In this document: positions 37,987 to 47,403 of the stretch, one piece after another
Position numbering within the stretch: the first letter of the stretch is position 1
Layout of the letters: every line of letters starts with the position of its first letter
Source of the DNA: Pedobacter nototheniae
GTDB lineage: Bacteria; Bacteroidota; Bacteroidia; Sphingobacteriales; Sphingobacteriaceae
Direction: 5' to 3'
NCBI RefSeq assembly: GCF_004335085.1
Contig: NZ_RQRS01000011.1
Coordinates: 110,374 to 174,373 of the forward strand
DNA: 64,000 bases
Position numbers and translations under genes: made by a program
Notes under the pieces: generated by a model
What the model saw: the letters and a program-made list of their open reading frames with translations, nothing else
Databases searched by the model: none
Told to the model about the DNA's origin: nothing

Positions 37987-39477
37987 TTAATCTTCAGCAT
38001 TTACTCTAGCAGCTTTTACAGCTCTCTTCCAGCCTTTTATCCTTGCCGTATTGTCAATACCTTCAGTTGCAGTAAAGGTTTTATTAATTTTCCATTGCGA
38101 ACGAATTTCATCAATGTTGCTCCAAAATCCAGTTGCCAAACCTGCAAGATAGGCAGCACCAATGGCAGTTACTTCAGTAACTTCTGGTCTTATTACCTTA
38201 CAATTTAATAAATCTGCCTGAAATTGCATTAAAAGATTATTTGCTGTTACTCCTCCATCAACTCTAAGTTCAGCAATATTCACCCCTGATACGGCTTCCA
38301 TTGTTTTTAAAACATCCATTGTTTGGTAAGCAATACTTTCTAAAGCTGCTCGTGCAATGTGCGATTTGTTTGTTCCTCTTGTTAATCCAGTAATTGTTCC
38401 ACGAGCATGTTGATCCCAATAGGGGGCGCCTAAACCAGCAAATGCGGGTACTACATACACGCCATCAGTATCTTTTACGCGTTCTGCAAGGGTTTCTACA
38501 TCCGCAGATCTTGAAATAAATCCCATTTCATCTCTAAGCCATTGAACAACTGCGCCGCCAATAAAAATACTACCTTCGAGTGCATAAAATACCTCGTCTT
38601 TTATTTTCCATGCAATTGTTGTTAAAAGATTTCCTGCATTCATTTTAGGGTCTTTCCCAACATTCATCAGCATAAAACAACCCGTGCCGTAAGTGTTTTT
38701 AACCATGCCCACTTCTGTGCACATTTGACCAAATAATGCAGATTGCTGATCCCCTGCAATACCAGCTATAGGGATTTTTGCTGCCAAAATATTTCCAGTA
38801 GTTTCTCCATAAACTTCGCTTGAAGATTTAACCTCTGGTAGCATAGATTCTGGAATATTAAAAAGATCTAACAATTCTTTATCCCAGTTTAGGCTATGGA
38901 TATTGTAAATCATTGTTCTTGATGCGTTACTTACATCCGTTACATGGATTCTGCCATCTGTCAACTTCCAAATCAACCAACTATCTATAGTGCCAAAAGC
39001 AAGTTCTCCAGCCTCTGCTTTTTCTCGTGCTCCTGTTACATTATCTAAAATCCATTTTACTTTCGTGGCAGAAAAATAAGAATCAATAATTAATCCGGTT
39101 TTATCTTGAATTTTCTCTGCTAAACCTTGATTTCTTATTTCATCACAGTAATCTGATGTACGACGATCTTGCCAAACTATAGCATTATGAATTGGAACGC
39201 CTGTTTTTCTATCCCAAACAACGGTGGTTTCACGCTGATTTGTAATGCCGATAGAATTAATGTCGATTGCAGTGAGGTTGGCTTTAACAATAACCTCAGT
39301 GGCTACAGAAAGTTGCGTGGACCAAATTTCTAATGGATCATGCTCAACCCAGCCTGCCTGTGGATATATTTGTTTAAACTCTTTTTGTGCTATGGCAACG
39401 ATTTCGCCATCATGATTAAAAATAATAGCCCTCGAACTTGTGGTTCCTTGATCGAGCGACAATATATACTTGCCCAT
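37987..39477 (-). CDS. glpK: glycerol kinase
   Basis: 496 residues, standard length. FGGY-family kinase making glycerol 3-phosphate. N-terminal [16 protein letters not shown] phosphate-binding motif, [40 protein letters not shown] and the C-terminal ATP-binding [21 protein letters not shown], all typical of GlpK. Middle gene of the glp operon, 34 bases after glpD. Confidence 0.98.
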   Translation of the reverse strand: MGKYILSLDQGTTSSRAIIFNHDGEIVAIAQKEFKQIYPQAGWVEHDPLEIWSTQLSVATEVIVKANLTAIDINSIGITNQRETTVVWDRKTGVPIHNAIVWQDRRTSDYCDEIRNQGLAEKIQDKTGLIIDSYFSATKVKWILDNVTGAREKAEAGELAFGTIDSWLIWKLTDGRIHVTDVSNASRTMIYNIHSLNWDKELLDLFNIPESMLPEVKSSSEVYGETTGNILAAKIPIAGIAGDQQSALFGQMCTEVGMVKNTYGTGCFMLMNVGKDPKMNAGNLLTTIAWKIKDEVFYALEGSIFIGGAVVQWLRDEMGFISRSADVETLAERVKDTDGVYVVPAFAGLGAPYWDQHARGTITGLTRGTNKSHIARAALESIAYQTMDVLKTMEAVSGVNIAELRVDGGVTANNLLMQFQADLLNCKVIRPEVTEVTAIGAAYLAGLATGFWSNIDEIRSQWKINKTFTATEGIDNTARIKGWKRAVKAARVNAED

Positions 39478-39511
39478 AATAATATTGGTTAGGTTAAAGG
39501 TTTGGATAATA

Positions 39512-41077
39512 TTAACTCACTTTATATAAATAGCCATCAGCTAAAGTATTGAAAACGGAAATTTGATTTTCAATCCAACTTTCGTCAGCATCTAATTCCT
39601 TAGCTAGGAGTGAAGCAACTTTTGGAGCCATTTCTTTCGCTGCTTGAGCATCAATAAATAAAATTCTTAATCTTCTGCTTAGCAAGTCTTCAACGGTTTC
39701 GACCATTTCATTTCGTGCAGACCAAATAATTTCAGCTTCAATATACGGGAAGTCTGGGTGAAGTTTCTGTTCCCATTCTGGATTGGAATCTGCCAGGGCT
39801 TCAATTTTAGGTCGGTCTGATCCGTAGATATCTAAATGATTTTCTCCATGTGAAGGCGTGCTTCCATGAATTTTTAAGGTTTTAGTTACACATGCTTTCG
39901 TTTCTAAGTTTGTGCTTGAAATGGCAAGATCAACAGTTTCTTCGGCCATTCTCCTGTAAGTTGTCCATTTGCCCCCAGTAATTGTTATTAAGCCTTTAGC
40001 AGAAACAACCAATTTATGATCGCGACTAATTTCTTTTGTGCTATTGCTTCCGGCATTAGTAGGCGCAGCTAATGGGCGCAAACCTGAAAATACACTTAAA
40101 ATATCTTTCTCCGTTGGTTGTTGCTTAAAATAAGCAGAAGCCGTATTTAGGATAAATTCAACTTCTTCTTTTAAGGCTCTTGGTTCCAAACTATGCTCAT
40201 CTAAAGGCGTATCGGTTGTGCCAACTAAAACATGTTTATGCCATGGCACAGCAAATAAAACCCTTCCATCTGAAGTTTTAGGGATCATCAAAGCAGATTC
40301 GCTTTTCAAAAAACTCTTGTCTAAAACAATATGCACACCTTGACTAGGGCGTACCATCTTTTTAGATTGAGGATTATTCATTTGCAATATTTCATCAACA
40401 AAAACACCAGTTGCATTAATTACTACCTTGCCATTTAGTTTTAAGGTTTTACCAGTAAGCATATCTTCAGTTTCCACGCCGGTTATGTTTCCTTTCGAAT
40501 CCTTTAACAGATTGGTAACTTTCATGTAGTTTATTAAAGTGGCACCATTTTCAATTGCAGTTTGAGCAATATTTACGGCTAATCTTGCATCATCAAACTT
40601 ACCGTCAAAATAGCTAATTCCGCCTTTTAATCCTTCGGTTTTAATACCAGGCATTAACGCTGTAATCTCCTTTTTTGATAAATATTTCGACTTGCCAAAA
40701 CTATATTTTCCTGCAAGCCAATCGTAAATAGTAAGTCCGGTAAGGTATTTTGCTACAGAGAACCAATCGTAACAAGGAATGATAAATTCTTCTTTATTAA
40801 CTAAATGACCGGCGTTTTGTTGCATTAAGCCACGTTCTTTAAGTGCGTGCCTAACCAAACCTATATCGCCTTGCGCCAAATAACGTACCCCTCCATGAAC
40901 CAATTTAGTGCTTCGGCTTGATGTGCCTTTGGCAAAATCAGATTGCTCAACCAAAATAGTTTTAAACCCTCTGCTTGCTGCATCAAGCGCAGTTCCCAAA
41001 CCAGTTGCTCCACCGCCTATAATTATGAAATCCCAATCTATTTGCTCTGGAGAATTGTATTGATGTAGTCTTTTCAT
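39512..41077 (-). CDS. glpD: glycerol-3-phosphate dehydrogenase, FAD-dependent
   Basis: 521 residues. Membrane-associated flavoprotein oxidising glycerol 3-phosphate to dihydroxyacetone phosphate. FAD-binding motif [21 protein letters not shown], substrate-site [17 protein letters not shown] and [15 protein letters not shown], plus a C-terminal all-helical domain beginning near [14 protein letters not shown]. First gene of the operon, divergent from the GlpR-like regulator with 152 bases between starts. Confidence 0.97.
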   Translation of the reverse strand: MKRLHQYNSPEQIDWDFIIIGGGATGLGTALDAASRGFKTILVEQSDFAKGTSSRSTKLVHGGVRYLAQGDIGLVRHALKERGLMQQNAGHLVNKEEFIIPCYDWFSVAKYLTGLTIYDWLAGKYSFGKSKYLSKKEITALMPGIKTEGLKGGISYFDGKFDDARLAVNIAQTAIENGATLINYMKVTNLLKDSKGNITGVETEDMLTGKTLKLNGKVVINATGVFVDEILQMNNPQSKKMVRPSQGVHIVLDKSFLKSESALMIPKTSDGRVLFAVPWHKHVLVGTTDTPLDEHSLEPRALKEEVEFILNTASAYFKQQPTEKDILSVFSGLRPLAAPTNAGSNSTKEISRDHKLVVSAKGLITITGGKWTTYRRMAEETVDLAISSTNLETKACVTKTLKIHGSTPSHGENHLDIYGSDRPKIEALADSNPEWEQKLHPDFPYIEAEIIWSARNEMVETVEDLLSRRLRILFIDAQAAKEMAPKVASLLAKELDADESWIENQISVFNTLADGYLYKVS

Positions 41078-41134
41078 TTGCTTTCTATTTTAGTTAAAAC
41101 GAAACAATACGCAAGTATAAATAATAATAATCGA

Positions 41135-41151
41135 AATAATGTGGTATTATT
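41135..41151. promoter_or_regulatory. inverted repeat in the glpD-glpR intergenic region, possible GlpR operator
   Basis: AATAAT GTGGT ATTATT forms a perfect 6-bp inverted repeat with a 5-base spacer, in the 152-base gap between divergently read glpD and glpR-like genes. Position and symmetry suggest an operator for the DeoR-type regulator; low sequence complexity makes chance symmetry possible. Confidence 0.3.
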
Positions 41152-41229
41152 GTTAAATAATTTTAAATAAGGGGTAAAGAGTAGCTGCTTTATTTGCTTA
41201 TTTTGTGTTACTATATAATTTAAAAGCTT

Positions 41230-41994
41230 ATGATGAATTTAGCTGAGCGACATCAATTTATATTAAATCGCTTGCAAAAGGATCAGTATATAAATGTAGT
41301 TGATTTGTGCAAGGAACTAAAAGTATCTTCTGTAACGATAAGAAAGGATTTAAAGTTGCTTGAAGACAAGGGTTTACTATTTAGAACGCATGGTGGTGCT
41401 ACGGTGAATAATCCGTATACGGTGGATCGTTCTGTTAATGAAAAGGAAAAGTTACAATCGGTAGAGAAGAATAAAATTGGTTTGGCAGCTGCTGGGTTGC
41501 TTAACGATAACGATTCTATTGTAATTGCATCAGGCACAACTGTATTGTATTTTGCCAAAAATATTGTTCCTGGAAGTAATTTAACGGTGGTTACATCTGC
41601 CTTAAATGTGGCGCTTGAGCTTATGCGAGAATCGAGTATTGAGGTAATTCAATTGGGTGGTTTGCTGCGTAAAAGCTCTTCATCTGTGACGGGAATTTAT
41701 GCTGAACAGATTTTAGGTGATTTTTATTTTAATAAATTTTTTCTTGGGGTAGATGGTATAGATTTAGACTTCGGTTTAACAACTACAAACGCTATGGAAG
41801 CGCATTTAAATAGGAAAATGATTGATGTGTCGCAAAAAACAATTGTACTTGCAGACTCGACTAAATTTGGTAAACGCGGTTTCGGTAAAATATGTGGATT
41901 GGAAGAAATCGATCATATTATAACGGATAAAGGAATTTCTGAACAAATTGTAAAACATTTAGAAGCTTTAGGTGTTACAGTAACAATTGTATAG
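41230..41994 (+). CDS. glpR: GlpR-like DeoR family regulator
   Basis: 254 residues. N-terminal helix-turn-helix (INVVDLCKELKVSSVTIRKDL, with the DeoR LFRTHGGA motif after it) and a C-terminal sugar-phosphate-sensing isomerase-like domain (IVIASGTTVLYFAKNI, FFLGVDGIDLDFGLTTTN, ADSTKFGKRGFGKI). Divergent from glpD, so it most likely represses the glp operon and responds to glycerol 3-phosphate. The start could be 41230 or the ATG immediately after it (41233). The response regulator gene follows 40 bases downstream. Confidence 0.88.
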   Translation: MMNLAERHQFILNRLQKDQYINVVDLCKELKVSSVTIRKDLKLLEDKGLLFRTHGGATVNNPYTVDRSVNEKEKLQSVEKNKIGLAAAGLLNDNDSIVIASGTTVLYFAKNIVPGSNLTVVTSALNVALELMRESSIEVIQLGGLLRKSSSSVTGIYAEQILGDFYFNKFFLGVDGIDLDFGLTTTNAMEAHLNRKMIDVSQKTIVLADSTKFGKRGFGKICGLEEIDHIITDKGISEQIVKHLEALGVTVTIV

Positions 41995-42034
41995 AATAAA
42001 AACAACCAGCCAACAATTAATTTTAGATTTGAAT

Positions 42035-42427
42035 ATGGGAAAAACACGAATACACATATTAGAGGATGATCAGGAAATTAGAAACGTAATTGAAATCCTT
42101 TTAAAAGAAGAAGGTTTTGAATTACAGCTTTCATCATCTTTTTCAGAATTGAAAAAAAATATTCAGGATGCAATGCCTGATCTATTTTTATTGGATGTGA
42201 TGCTTCCAGATGGAAATGGTGCAGAAATATGTGAAGATTTAAAAACAGATATTTTCACAAAACACATCCCTATTATTGTAATGTCTGCTCAAAATGATAG
42301 CGAACAAAAAGCTACTGCTGCTTTTGCTGATGATTATATTAGCAAGCCATTTGATATTGACGATATTTTAAAAAGAATTAATGCTTTACTAAAGCGAAGT
42401 GAAGAAAAACGTACTACTAAAGCTTAG
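42035..42427 (+). CDS. single-domain response regulator
   Basis: 130 residues from the ATG at 42035 (MGKTRIHILEDDQEIRNV); an upstream in-frame start gives an N-terminus unlike a receiver domain. Receiver domain only: acidic pocket Glu10-Asp11-Asp12, phospho-acceptor Asp54 in LFLLDVMLPDG, Ser in IVMSAQND and Lys in YISKPFD. No output domain and no histidine kinase nearby. It could be co-transcribed with glpR. A terminator follows at 42434. Confidence 0.92.
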   Translation: MGKTRIHILEDDQEIRNVIEILLKEEGFELQLSSSFSELKKNIQDAMPDLFLLDVMLPDGNGAEICEDLKTDIFTKHIPIIVMSAQNDSEQKATAAFADDYISKPFDIDDILKRINALLKRSEEKRTTKA

Positions 42428-42433
42428 ATTTAT

Positions 42434-42464
42434 GAACCCTGAAAATTTAAACTTCAGGGTTTTC
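42434..42464 (+). terminator. terminator of the response regulator gene
   Basis: Stem AACCCTGAA / TTCAGGGTT with a 9-nt loop and a TTTTC tail, 7 bases after the stop. Confidence 0.8.
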
Positions 42465-42547
42465 TTTTTAGGAATATTTAGTAGGTTATTTATTTCCTGA
42501 AAAATACAAAAATCTATAAAGCTTTAATATTTGAACTAATTACCAAT

Positions 42548-42579
42548 GAAAAAGCCTTTCATATTTGAAAGGCTTTTTC
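42548..42579 (-). terminator. terminator of the ECF sigma factor gene
   Basis: Long stem GAAAAAGCCTTTCA / TGAAAGGCTTTTTC with a short loop, just beyond the stop of the sigma factor (stop at 42586, minus strand). Nearly symmetric, so it can act in both directions. Confidence 0.85.
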
Positions 42580-42585
42580 GTGTTT

Positions 42586-43107
42586 CTAAGCATATTGATT
42601 AGCTTTAGAATATGTTTTAAGGTATTTTTTAAGCATTTCCCTTGCTACGTGAATCCTAGTTTTAACAGTGCCTAGTGGAATATCTAATGTTTCTGCAATT
42701 TCATGGTATTTATAGCCCTCAAAATATTTAATAAATGGAACGCTGTAAACATCAGGCAACTTATTTAGTGCCTTTTGGATATCATCAATAATTAACTTTC
42801 CAACTGATCCATTTTGTTCCGAACTGTACATCAAGTTTGCAGATGAAATTTCTTCATCTTGAGTAACCAAAGCTTTTGATTTAGTGATTTTGCGGTAATT
42901 GTTTATGAAAGTATTTTTCATAATTACGAAAAGCCAGCCTTTAATATTCGTTCCCTCTTGAAAATTTTGATAAAAGCGAATGGCTTTAAGCATGGTATCC
43001 TGAACAAGATCGTTTGCATCTTCAATATCTTTTGTGAAGTTTAGCGCATGCATCCGAAGCGAAGCCGAATGGTTATTAACCATGTTGTTAAATTCAAATT
43101 GAGTCAT
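42586..43107 (-). CDS. ECF-type RNA polymerase sigma factor
   Basis: 173 residues from the ATG at 43107 (MTQFEFNNMVNNHSASL). The frame continues 18 codons upstream to an alternative ATG. Region 2 has DANDLVQDTMLKAIRFYQNF and IKGWLFVIMKNTFIN; region 4 has KYHEIAETLDIPLGTVKTRI. No anti-sigma factor gene is adjacent, as in the EcfG-like or stress-linked sigma factors of this group. The target genes cannot be inferred. Confidence 0.9.
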   Translation of the reverse strand: MTQFEFNNMVNNHSASLRMHALNFTKDIEDANDLVQDTMLKAIRFYQNFQEGTNIKGWLFVIMKNTFINNYRKITKSKALVTQDEEISSANLMYSSEQNGSVGKLIIDDIQKALNKLPDVYSVPFIKYFEGYKYHEIAETLDIPLGTVKTRIHVAREMLKKYLKTYSKANQYA

Positions 43108-43349
43108 GTTATTATAGGTTAGGGGTGATGCTTTCCGTAAAACAAAACCTATACCAATCAAAGAATGATTTATAATGTGTAATCAGTGAGCTTATTGTTT
43201 AAAGTGCTTTAACTCCATTTTGGGTGGGTTTTTTATAAATAATGATTTAAAACACTATTGTATTTCCCGTATAAATACGGAGCATTTTATTTTGTGTTTT
43301 TTTATCTTTAGTTCCGAAACGTATATAAATTGAAAACCAGTTTAAATAA

Positions 43350-43380
43350 AAAATGCCCTGAATAATATTCAGAGCATTTT
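43350..43380 (-). terminator. terminator of the DUF892 gene
   Basis: Imperfect stem AAAATGCCCTGAAT / ATTCAGAGCATTTT lying 18 bases beyond the minus-strand stop of the DUF892 gene. Confidence 0.7.
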
Positions 43381-43398
43381 ATTTAATTTAAATTTCTA

Positions 43399-43977
43399 TT
43401 ATTCAGATGCTGCTTCCTCATTGATGAAACTTTCTGCAACTTCGGTTAATGCAACGTCCGTTTCTTTTTCATTTTCGAGTGTGCGGCTTAATAAATCAAC
43501 AACTTCTGTATGCCCCATATTTTCAGCAAAGGTTCTTAAAGTTCCGTAAGTTGCAATTTCGTAATGCTCTACTTTTTGTGCAGCTAAAATTAATCCAGCA
43601 TCACGCACCATTGTACCTGCTTCAGTATCTTCAATAATGCTATCTGCTTCTTCCAATAGTCCTGCCATGGCATCACATTTTTTAGCTGTAGCTTTTTCTT
43701 CAAGTAGTGAAAAAACCTCTTCAAGTGTTTCAATGTGTGTTTGAGTTTCCGTAGTGTGTTTTTCGAATGCCGAAGCAAGCTCAGGACTTGTGGCTGCTTT
43801 TTTCATTTTTGGTAAAGCTTTCACCAAATGCTTTTCTGCCCAGTAAATGTCTTTTAACTCATCAATAAAAAATTTATGAAATTCTGAGTTTTCCATTTTA
43901 CCAGTTTTGTTTTTAGGTTTTGTTACCTTTTTTGTTGTTGAACTTTTTACGCTCGTTGTTTTTGTTGTAGTTGCCAT
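43399..43977 (-). CDS. DUF892 (YciF/YciE-type) ferritin-like stress protein
   Basis: 192 residues from the ATG at 43977; a longer frame adds 25 atypical residues. The first 27 residues are Thr/Lys-rich (MATTTKTTSVKSSTTKK) and may bind DNA or RNA. The rest is a four-helix ferritin-like domain: FFIDELKDIYWAEKHLVKAL, FEKHTTETQTHIETLEEVF, VEHYEIATYGTLRTFAENMG, with Glu and His residues suited to bind a di-iron centre. Known relatives are induced by osmotic and general stress. Confidence 0.9.
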   Translation of the reverse strand: MATTTKTTSVKSSTTKKVTKPKNKTGKMENSEFHKFFIDELKDIYWAEKHLVKALPKMKKAATSPELASAFEKHTTETQTHIETLEEVFSLLEEKATAKKCDAMAGLLEEADSIIEDTEAGTMVRDAGLILAAQKVEHYEIATYGTLRTFAENMGHTEVVDLLSRTLENEKETDVALTEVAESFINEEAASE

Positions 43978-44157
43978 AGTGATGTATTTTAAGATTTGTA
44001 TGTACAACCAAATGTTTTTTAAAAGGTTTCGAATATTTTTCTTGGAAGCCATTTTGATGTCGATAAATCGGTATAACCCAAAGCGCTACGATTCCCAGAT
44101 TAAATACGAACCTAATTTTTAATATTTCGTAGGCTTAAATTAATCCTGATAAGTCAC

Positions 44158-44165
44158 TACTTTTG
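44158..44165 (+). promoter_or_regulatory. -7 promoter element upstream of the esterase
   Basis: TACTTTTG matches TAnnTTTG, 9 bases before the small frame at 44174 and 98 bases before the esterase ATG. No clear -33 TTG. Confidence 0.35.
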
Positions 44166-44173
44166 CTACACTG

Positions 44174-44260
44174 ATGGCAATTATGCTAGGTATGGGCTAT
44201 TCAATCGACCGAATCGAACTGTCATCATTTGATAAACTTATGCTGATTTTTAAATTTTAA
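44174..44260 (+). CDS. possible 28-residue leader peptide before the esterase
   Basis: ATG to TAA frame of 28 codons (MAIMLGMGYSIDRIELSSFD and onward) that ends only three bases before the esterase ATG at 44264 and starts just after a -7-like element. The placement suggests either a coupled leader peptide or the tail of a lost gene. No homologue recognised. The rest of 43978-44263 holds nothing else. Confidence 0.3.
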   Translation: MAIMLGMGYSIDRIELSSFDKLMLIFKF

Positions 44261-44263
44261 CCT

Positions 44264-45112
44264 ATGATAAATTCATTTCTGATGGCTGGTCAGTCTAATA
44301 TGGCTGGCCGCGGATTTCTTAAAGATGTCGGTCAGATATATGACGAGCAGATCAAAATGCTCGTTAACGGTCGTTGGCAAACCATGACGGAACCTATTAA
44401 TTTTGATAGACCAACTTCGGGTGCTAGCCTGGCTGCCGCTTTTGCTGCTGCTTGGCGGCTTGAGAACAGCGGTCAGATCGGTCTGATCCCTTGTGCTGAA
44501 GGTGGCGCAAGTTTGGATGAATGGGCTGTTGGTGGCGTTTTGTTTGAAAATGCCATATTTCAAGCAAAGCTGGCGCAACGAACAAGTACGCTGAGTGGTA
44601 TTCTCTGGCACCAGGGAGAGAACGACAGCTTCGGAGGGCGGCATACAGAATACTATGAAAGGCTTTCGGTTATCGTGTCTGCATTTCGTACCACTTTGAA
44701 TACGCCTGATCTGCCTTTTGTGATGGGTGGGCTGGGTAATTATCTGAGCGACGGCAGATATGGCAAATATTTTACCGAATATGAACAAATCAATGCAGCG
44801 CTGATTAAGGTATCGATTAATGTACCAAATTGCTATTTTGTAACTGCAAAGGACCTTACCGCTAATCCCGATGGTTTACATTTTGATGCAGTTTCCCTGC
44901 GCAAATTCGGTCTGCGTTATTTCGCTGCCTATTCAAATCATTCCAGCTTACTGGAGCCGCTGCCGGATGAGCTAGAAGCATCTCTGCGTTTATCGGAGCG
45001 TGAAATGACTAAAACGGAAAAGGCAGCCCTATTGGAGATCAGTTTCGGTCGTGGCGAGCTATCACTGGCTGAATTGGAAAAACAAATGGATATAATAAAT
45101 GCCTTAAGTTGA
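44264..45112 (+). CDS. SGNH-fold sialate O-acetylesterase-like (SASA/DUF303) enzyme
   Basis: 282 residues without signal peptide. Block I is FLMAGQSNMAGRG (catalytic Ser), block III LWHQGENDS, and the catalytic Asp-His pair lies in NPDGLHFDAVSLRKFGLRYF. This is the carbohydrate esterase-6-like group that removes acetyl groups from sugars. The C-terminal 60 residues are an extra helical tail (REMTKTEKAALLEISFGRGE). Codon use is visibly less AT-rich than the genes to the left, which suggests the accessory region starts about here. A terminator follows at 45200. Confidence 0.8.
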   Translation: MINSFLMAGQSNMAGRGFLKDVGQIYDEQIKMLVNGRWQTMTEPINFDRPTSGASLAAAFAAAWRLENSGQIGLIPCAEGGASLDEWAVGGVLFENAIFQAKLAQRTSTLSGILWHQGENDSFGGRHTEYYERLSVIVSAFRTTLNTPDLPFVMGGLGNYLSDGRYGKYFTEYEQINAALIKVSINVPNCYFVTAKDLTANPDGLHFDAVSLRKFGLRYFAAYSNHSSLLEPLPDELEASLRLSEREMTKTEKAALLEISFGRGELSLAELEKQMDIINALS

Positions 45113-45199
45113 TCTCCTGTTAATAATTCGGATAGCTAATCGCAATTCACATTAAGATGTTTGAAGGAACAATTGTTGACTATACTTACAAAGTAAAAT

Positions 45200-45231
45200 A
45201 AAAAAGGTTGCTCTTTTTAGAGCAACCTTTT
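45200..45231 (+). terminator. terminator after the esterase gene
   Basis: Stem AAAAAGGTTGCTCT / AGAGCAACCTTTT with a short loop, 88 bases after the esterase stop. Confidence 0.8.
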
Positions 45232-45422
45232 GAGGTTTATAAGATTTCCTTATGCGGGGAACCGGAATCTGTAATGCAACATCTACAGGAGCTATTCAGA
45301 ATAATCAGGGAAATTTATAAGAATAAGAAACGTATTGATGAAAATCAATGTGGTCAAAAAGTATAAATATCTGGTTTTAAACGAGTAACTGATGGTTATT
45401 ATCTAGTAGAGAATCGTGAGGA

Positions 45423-45677
45423 TTATCTACTAGGTATATATTTTTGGGATTTCCCTTCCGATGATAAATCTTCTACTTTGATTATACCGAAATGAAATCC
45501 TTTCTTATTTCCATTGTTATACTGTATCAAGGAACTAGGTGGTAAAACACCGAGCTCTTTTAAAGGCGATGCATGACCGTATTCTTCAATATAATGGGCA
45601 ACGGAGTCATCGCTCCAGATGCAAGGTAATAGATGAAAACGTTTTTTTACTTCTGCTGGAAGTCCATTGTGGACATT
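45423..45677 (-). pseudogene. 3' part of an unknown gene, cut off by a mobile-element end
   Basis: A frame of 85 codons ends at the stop 45423-45425 and reads coding-like throughout: GLPAEVKKRFHLLPCIWSDD, HYIEEYGHASPLKELGVLPP, NGNKKGFHFGIIKVEDLSSE. It has no start codon. On its 5' side it runs directly into TTTCACCAAAAGTGA (45676-45690), the sequence I take to be an IS21-type element end. The family is not recognised. The remaining parts of 45113-45819 show no other gene. Confidence 0.6.
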
Positions 45678-45693
45678 TCACCAAAAGTGATCC
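45672..45693. mobile_element. IS21-type terminal-repeat relic (left end only)
   Basis: GGACATTTCACCAAAAGTGATC closely matches the outermost left-end repeats at 57393 and 63430 (consensus ATTTCGCCAAAAGTG). No matching right end or transposase is nearby. It abuts the truncated gene at 45423-45677. Confidence 0.45.
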
Positions 45694-45759
45694 TTAGGCA
45701 GCTAGTTTTGGCCGGTAGAGTGATACCGACGTGAGTAGTCCCGATTTTGGTTAGTTTGG

Positions 45760-45792
45760 TTGAAAGGTATCCCAGTTTCGGGATATCTTTTT
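45760..45792 (+). terminator. hairpin upstream of the caspase gene
   Basis: Stem AAAGGTATCCC / GGGATATCTTT with loop and trailing T run. No intact gene ends just before it, so it is probably left over from a lost upstream gene. Confidence 0.6.
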
Positions 45793-45807
45793 TGTTTGCA
45801 GATTGCT

Positions 45808-45815
45808 TAAATTTG
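45808..45815 (+). promoter_or_regulatory. -7 promoter element of the caspase gene
   Basis: TAAATTTG matches TAnnTTTG and ends 4 nt before the caspase ATG, the same short distance seen for ruvB and pdxH. Confidence 0.4.
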
Positions 45816-45819
45816 CGAT

Positions 45820-47346
45820 ATGAACGGACTTGCTCTTGTTGTTGGTATTGACGACTATGAAAACACTACCAAGCTGGATAACGCGGTGAAAGATGCGGAA
45901 GCGATATCCGATACACTAGAAAAACTTGGCTATGTAACAAAATTACTTAAAGACCCCGGTATCTTTGAGTTCGACCAGGCGGTCACAGATTTCGAAGATC
46001 AACTCAGGGGATATGATGTTGGATTGTTCTATTTTGCTGGACATGGGTTTGAAGTAGAGGAAAAAAATCTTCTGTGCGGTAAAGAAATGCATCTCACCTC
46101 CGCATTTATGATAAAAAGAGATTCCATAGAGCTGGACAAAGTCCTGAAAGTGATGAAACTCTCTGGAGTCAAAACTAAGATCGTTATATTAGATGCCTGT
46201 AGAAAACCGTTTCCAGATGGGACAAGATCAGCAGCAGCCAGAGGGTTTGGACCTGTAAATGCTCCGGAAGGAACCTTACTTGCATTTTCTACCTCACCGG
46301 GTCAGGGAGCTAATGATGACAATGGCGAAGGGCATAGCAGGTATACCGCTGCATTCCTAACACATATACAAGATGAGAAGATTCCAATAGAAGTTTTTTT
46401 TAAACGGGTCAGGACAACTGTAGCAGCACTTTCCGGTGGAGTACAAATAAGTTGGGAACACACTTCGCTTATTGGCGAGTATAGCTTTAATTCCGGACAA
46501 ATGAGGCATGCGAATAATATGCCCTATCCTGATGATGCGATTGTCGACTCGGTTTACCGAGCAAATAGTCATGGCACAAACATTAGCGATGTAATTAGGG
46601 GTCTTGGAGGGAATTGGGACCATCAAAACGCGGCATTGTCCAATCTCGTATCTGTTCAATTGCAAACAATTGAGGACAAGGAACTTTTTTTGATCGGCCG
46701 AGGATTAGTCGGTGCTTTTCAAAATAATGCTCATTCAGCTCAAGGAATTTTCAACAACCTCGGAGTTTCACTTGAGCACCGCTTTGGATCGCGAAAGACC
46801 CACGTTGTGAACGGAATGTTGTTCGAGCTTTATTTTGATTCAAAGGGCCTACTGCGCAGAGAACGGCACAGATGCGCCTGTATCGACCTATTATTTACGC
46901 TCGAACATCAACAGGCATTCGCTGAATGTTTCAACTTAATTTCTGATCAGCTTAGACCATTTACCAGACATTTTCCTTACATGCCTTCTTCTCAGCCAAT
47001 GACCCTCCCAGTCGATTTGGAACTGGTTGTTATTCCTGACAGGCCTCTTTGGAGAAAGCTGATATCAATTAGCATAAATGGGCAGGATTATACTTTCAGA
47101 CGCCGTCCGGGATCGACAATTTCGCCAGTTTTCGATCCTGAAGACGACTTTACCAGGGTTCTAAGTAGTCAGGAATTCCTAAAACAGCTTTCAGTTGATT
47201 TATTGGTTCCCCAGAAAAGGATTACTATTAACCCTTCTAATTACGAAAATTTTAGCTTGGTAATACCCTATAATGAAAAACAAAGGGTAATAAAGGATCT
47301 TTTTGACTCAGATCCAAGCAGTACGCTCGAACAAGTATTTTTTTAG
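45820..47346 (+). CDS. caspase-like (peptidase C14) protein with unknown C-terminal domain
   Basis: 508 residues. Residues 1-230 are a caspase/metacaspase fold: ALVVGIDDYEN, a sheet-strand DVGLFYFAGHGFEV with catalytic His75, and KIVILDACRKPF with catalytic Cys127, followed by GTLLAFSTSPGQGANDDNGE and the SRYTAAFLTHI segment. Residues about 230-508 are a soluble C-terminal region I cannot place (SDVIRGLGGNWDHQNAALSN, LRRERHRCACIDLLFTLEHQ). Caspase proteins of this design appear in bacterial defence and cell-death modules with an effector or sensor fused at the C-terminus. No partner gene is directly coupled here. A terminator follows at 47371. Confidence 0.85.
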   Translation: MNGLALVVGIDDYENTTKLDNAVKDAEAISDTLEKLGYVTKLLKDPGIFEFDQAVTDFEDQLRGYDVGLFYFAGHGFEVEEKNLLCGKEMHLTSAFMIKRDSIELDKVLKVMKLSGVKTKIVILDACRKPFPDGTRSAAARGFGPVNAPEGTLLAFSTSPGQGANDDNGEGHSRYTAAFLTHIQDEKIPIEVFFKRVRTTVAALSGGVQISWEHTSLIGEYSFNSGQMRHANNMPYPDDAIVDSVYRANSHGTNISDVIRGLGGNWDHQNAALSNLVSVQLQTIEDKELFLIGRGLVGAFQNNAHSAQGIFNNLGVSLEHRFGSRKTHVVNGMLFELYFDSKGLLRRERHRCACIDLLFTLEHQQAFAECFNLISDQLRPFTRHFPYMPSSQPMTLPVDLELVVIPDRPLWRKLISISINGQDYTFRRRPGSTISPVFDPEDDFTRVLSSQEFLKQLSVDLLVPQKRITINPSNYENFSLVIPYNEKQRVIKDLFDSDPSSTLEQVFF

Positions 47347-47370
47347 AGCTATCAGTATAATAAAATTCGC

Positions 47371-47403
47371 AAGGCATTCCGGTTAAACTGGGATGCCTTT
47401 TTT
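47371..47403 (+). terminator. terminator of the caspase gene
   Basis: Stem AAGGCATTCCGGTT / AACTGGGATGCCTT with mismatches, followed by T residues, 24 bases after the stop. Confidence 0.8.
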
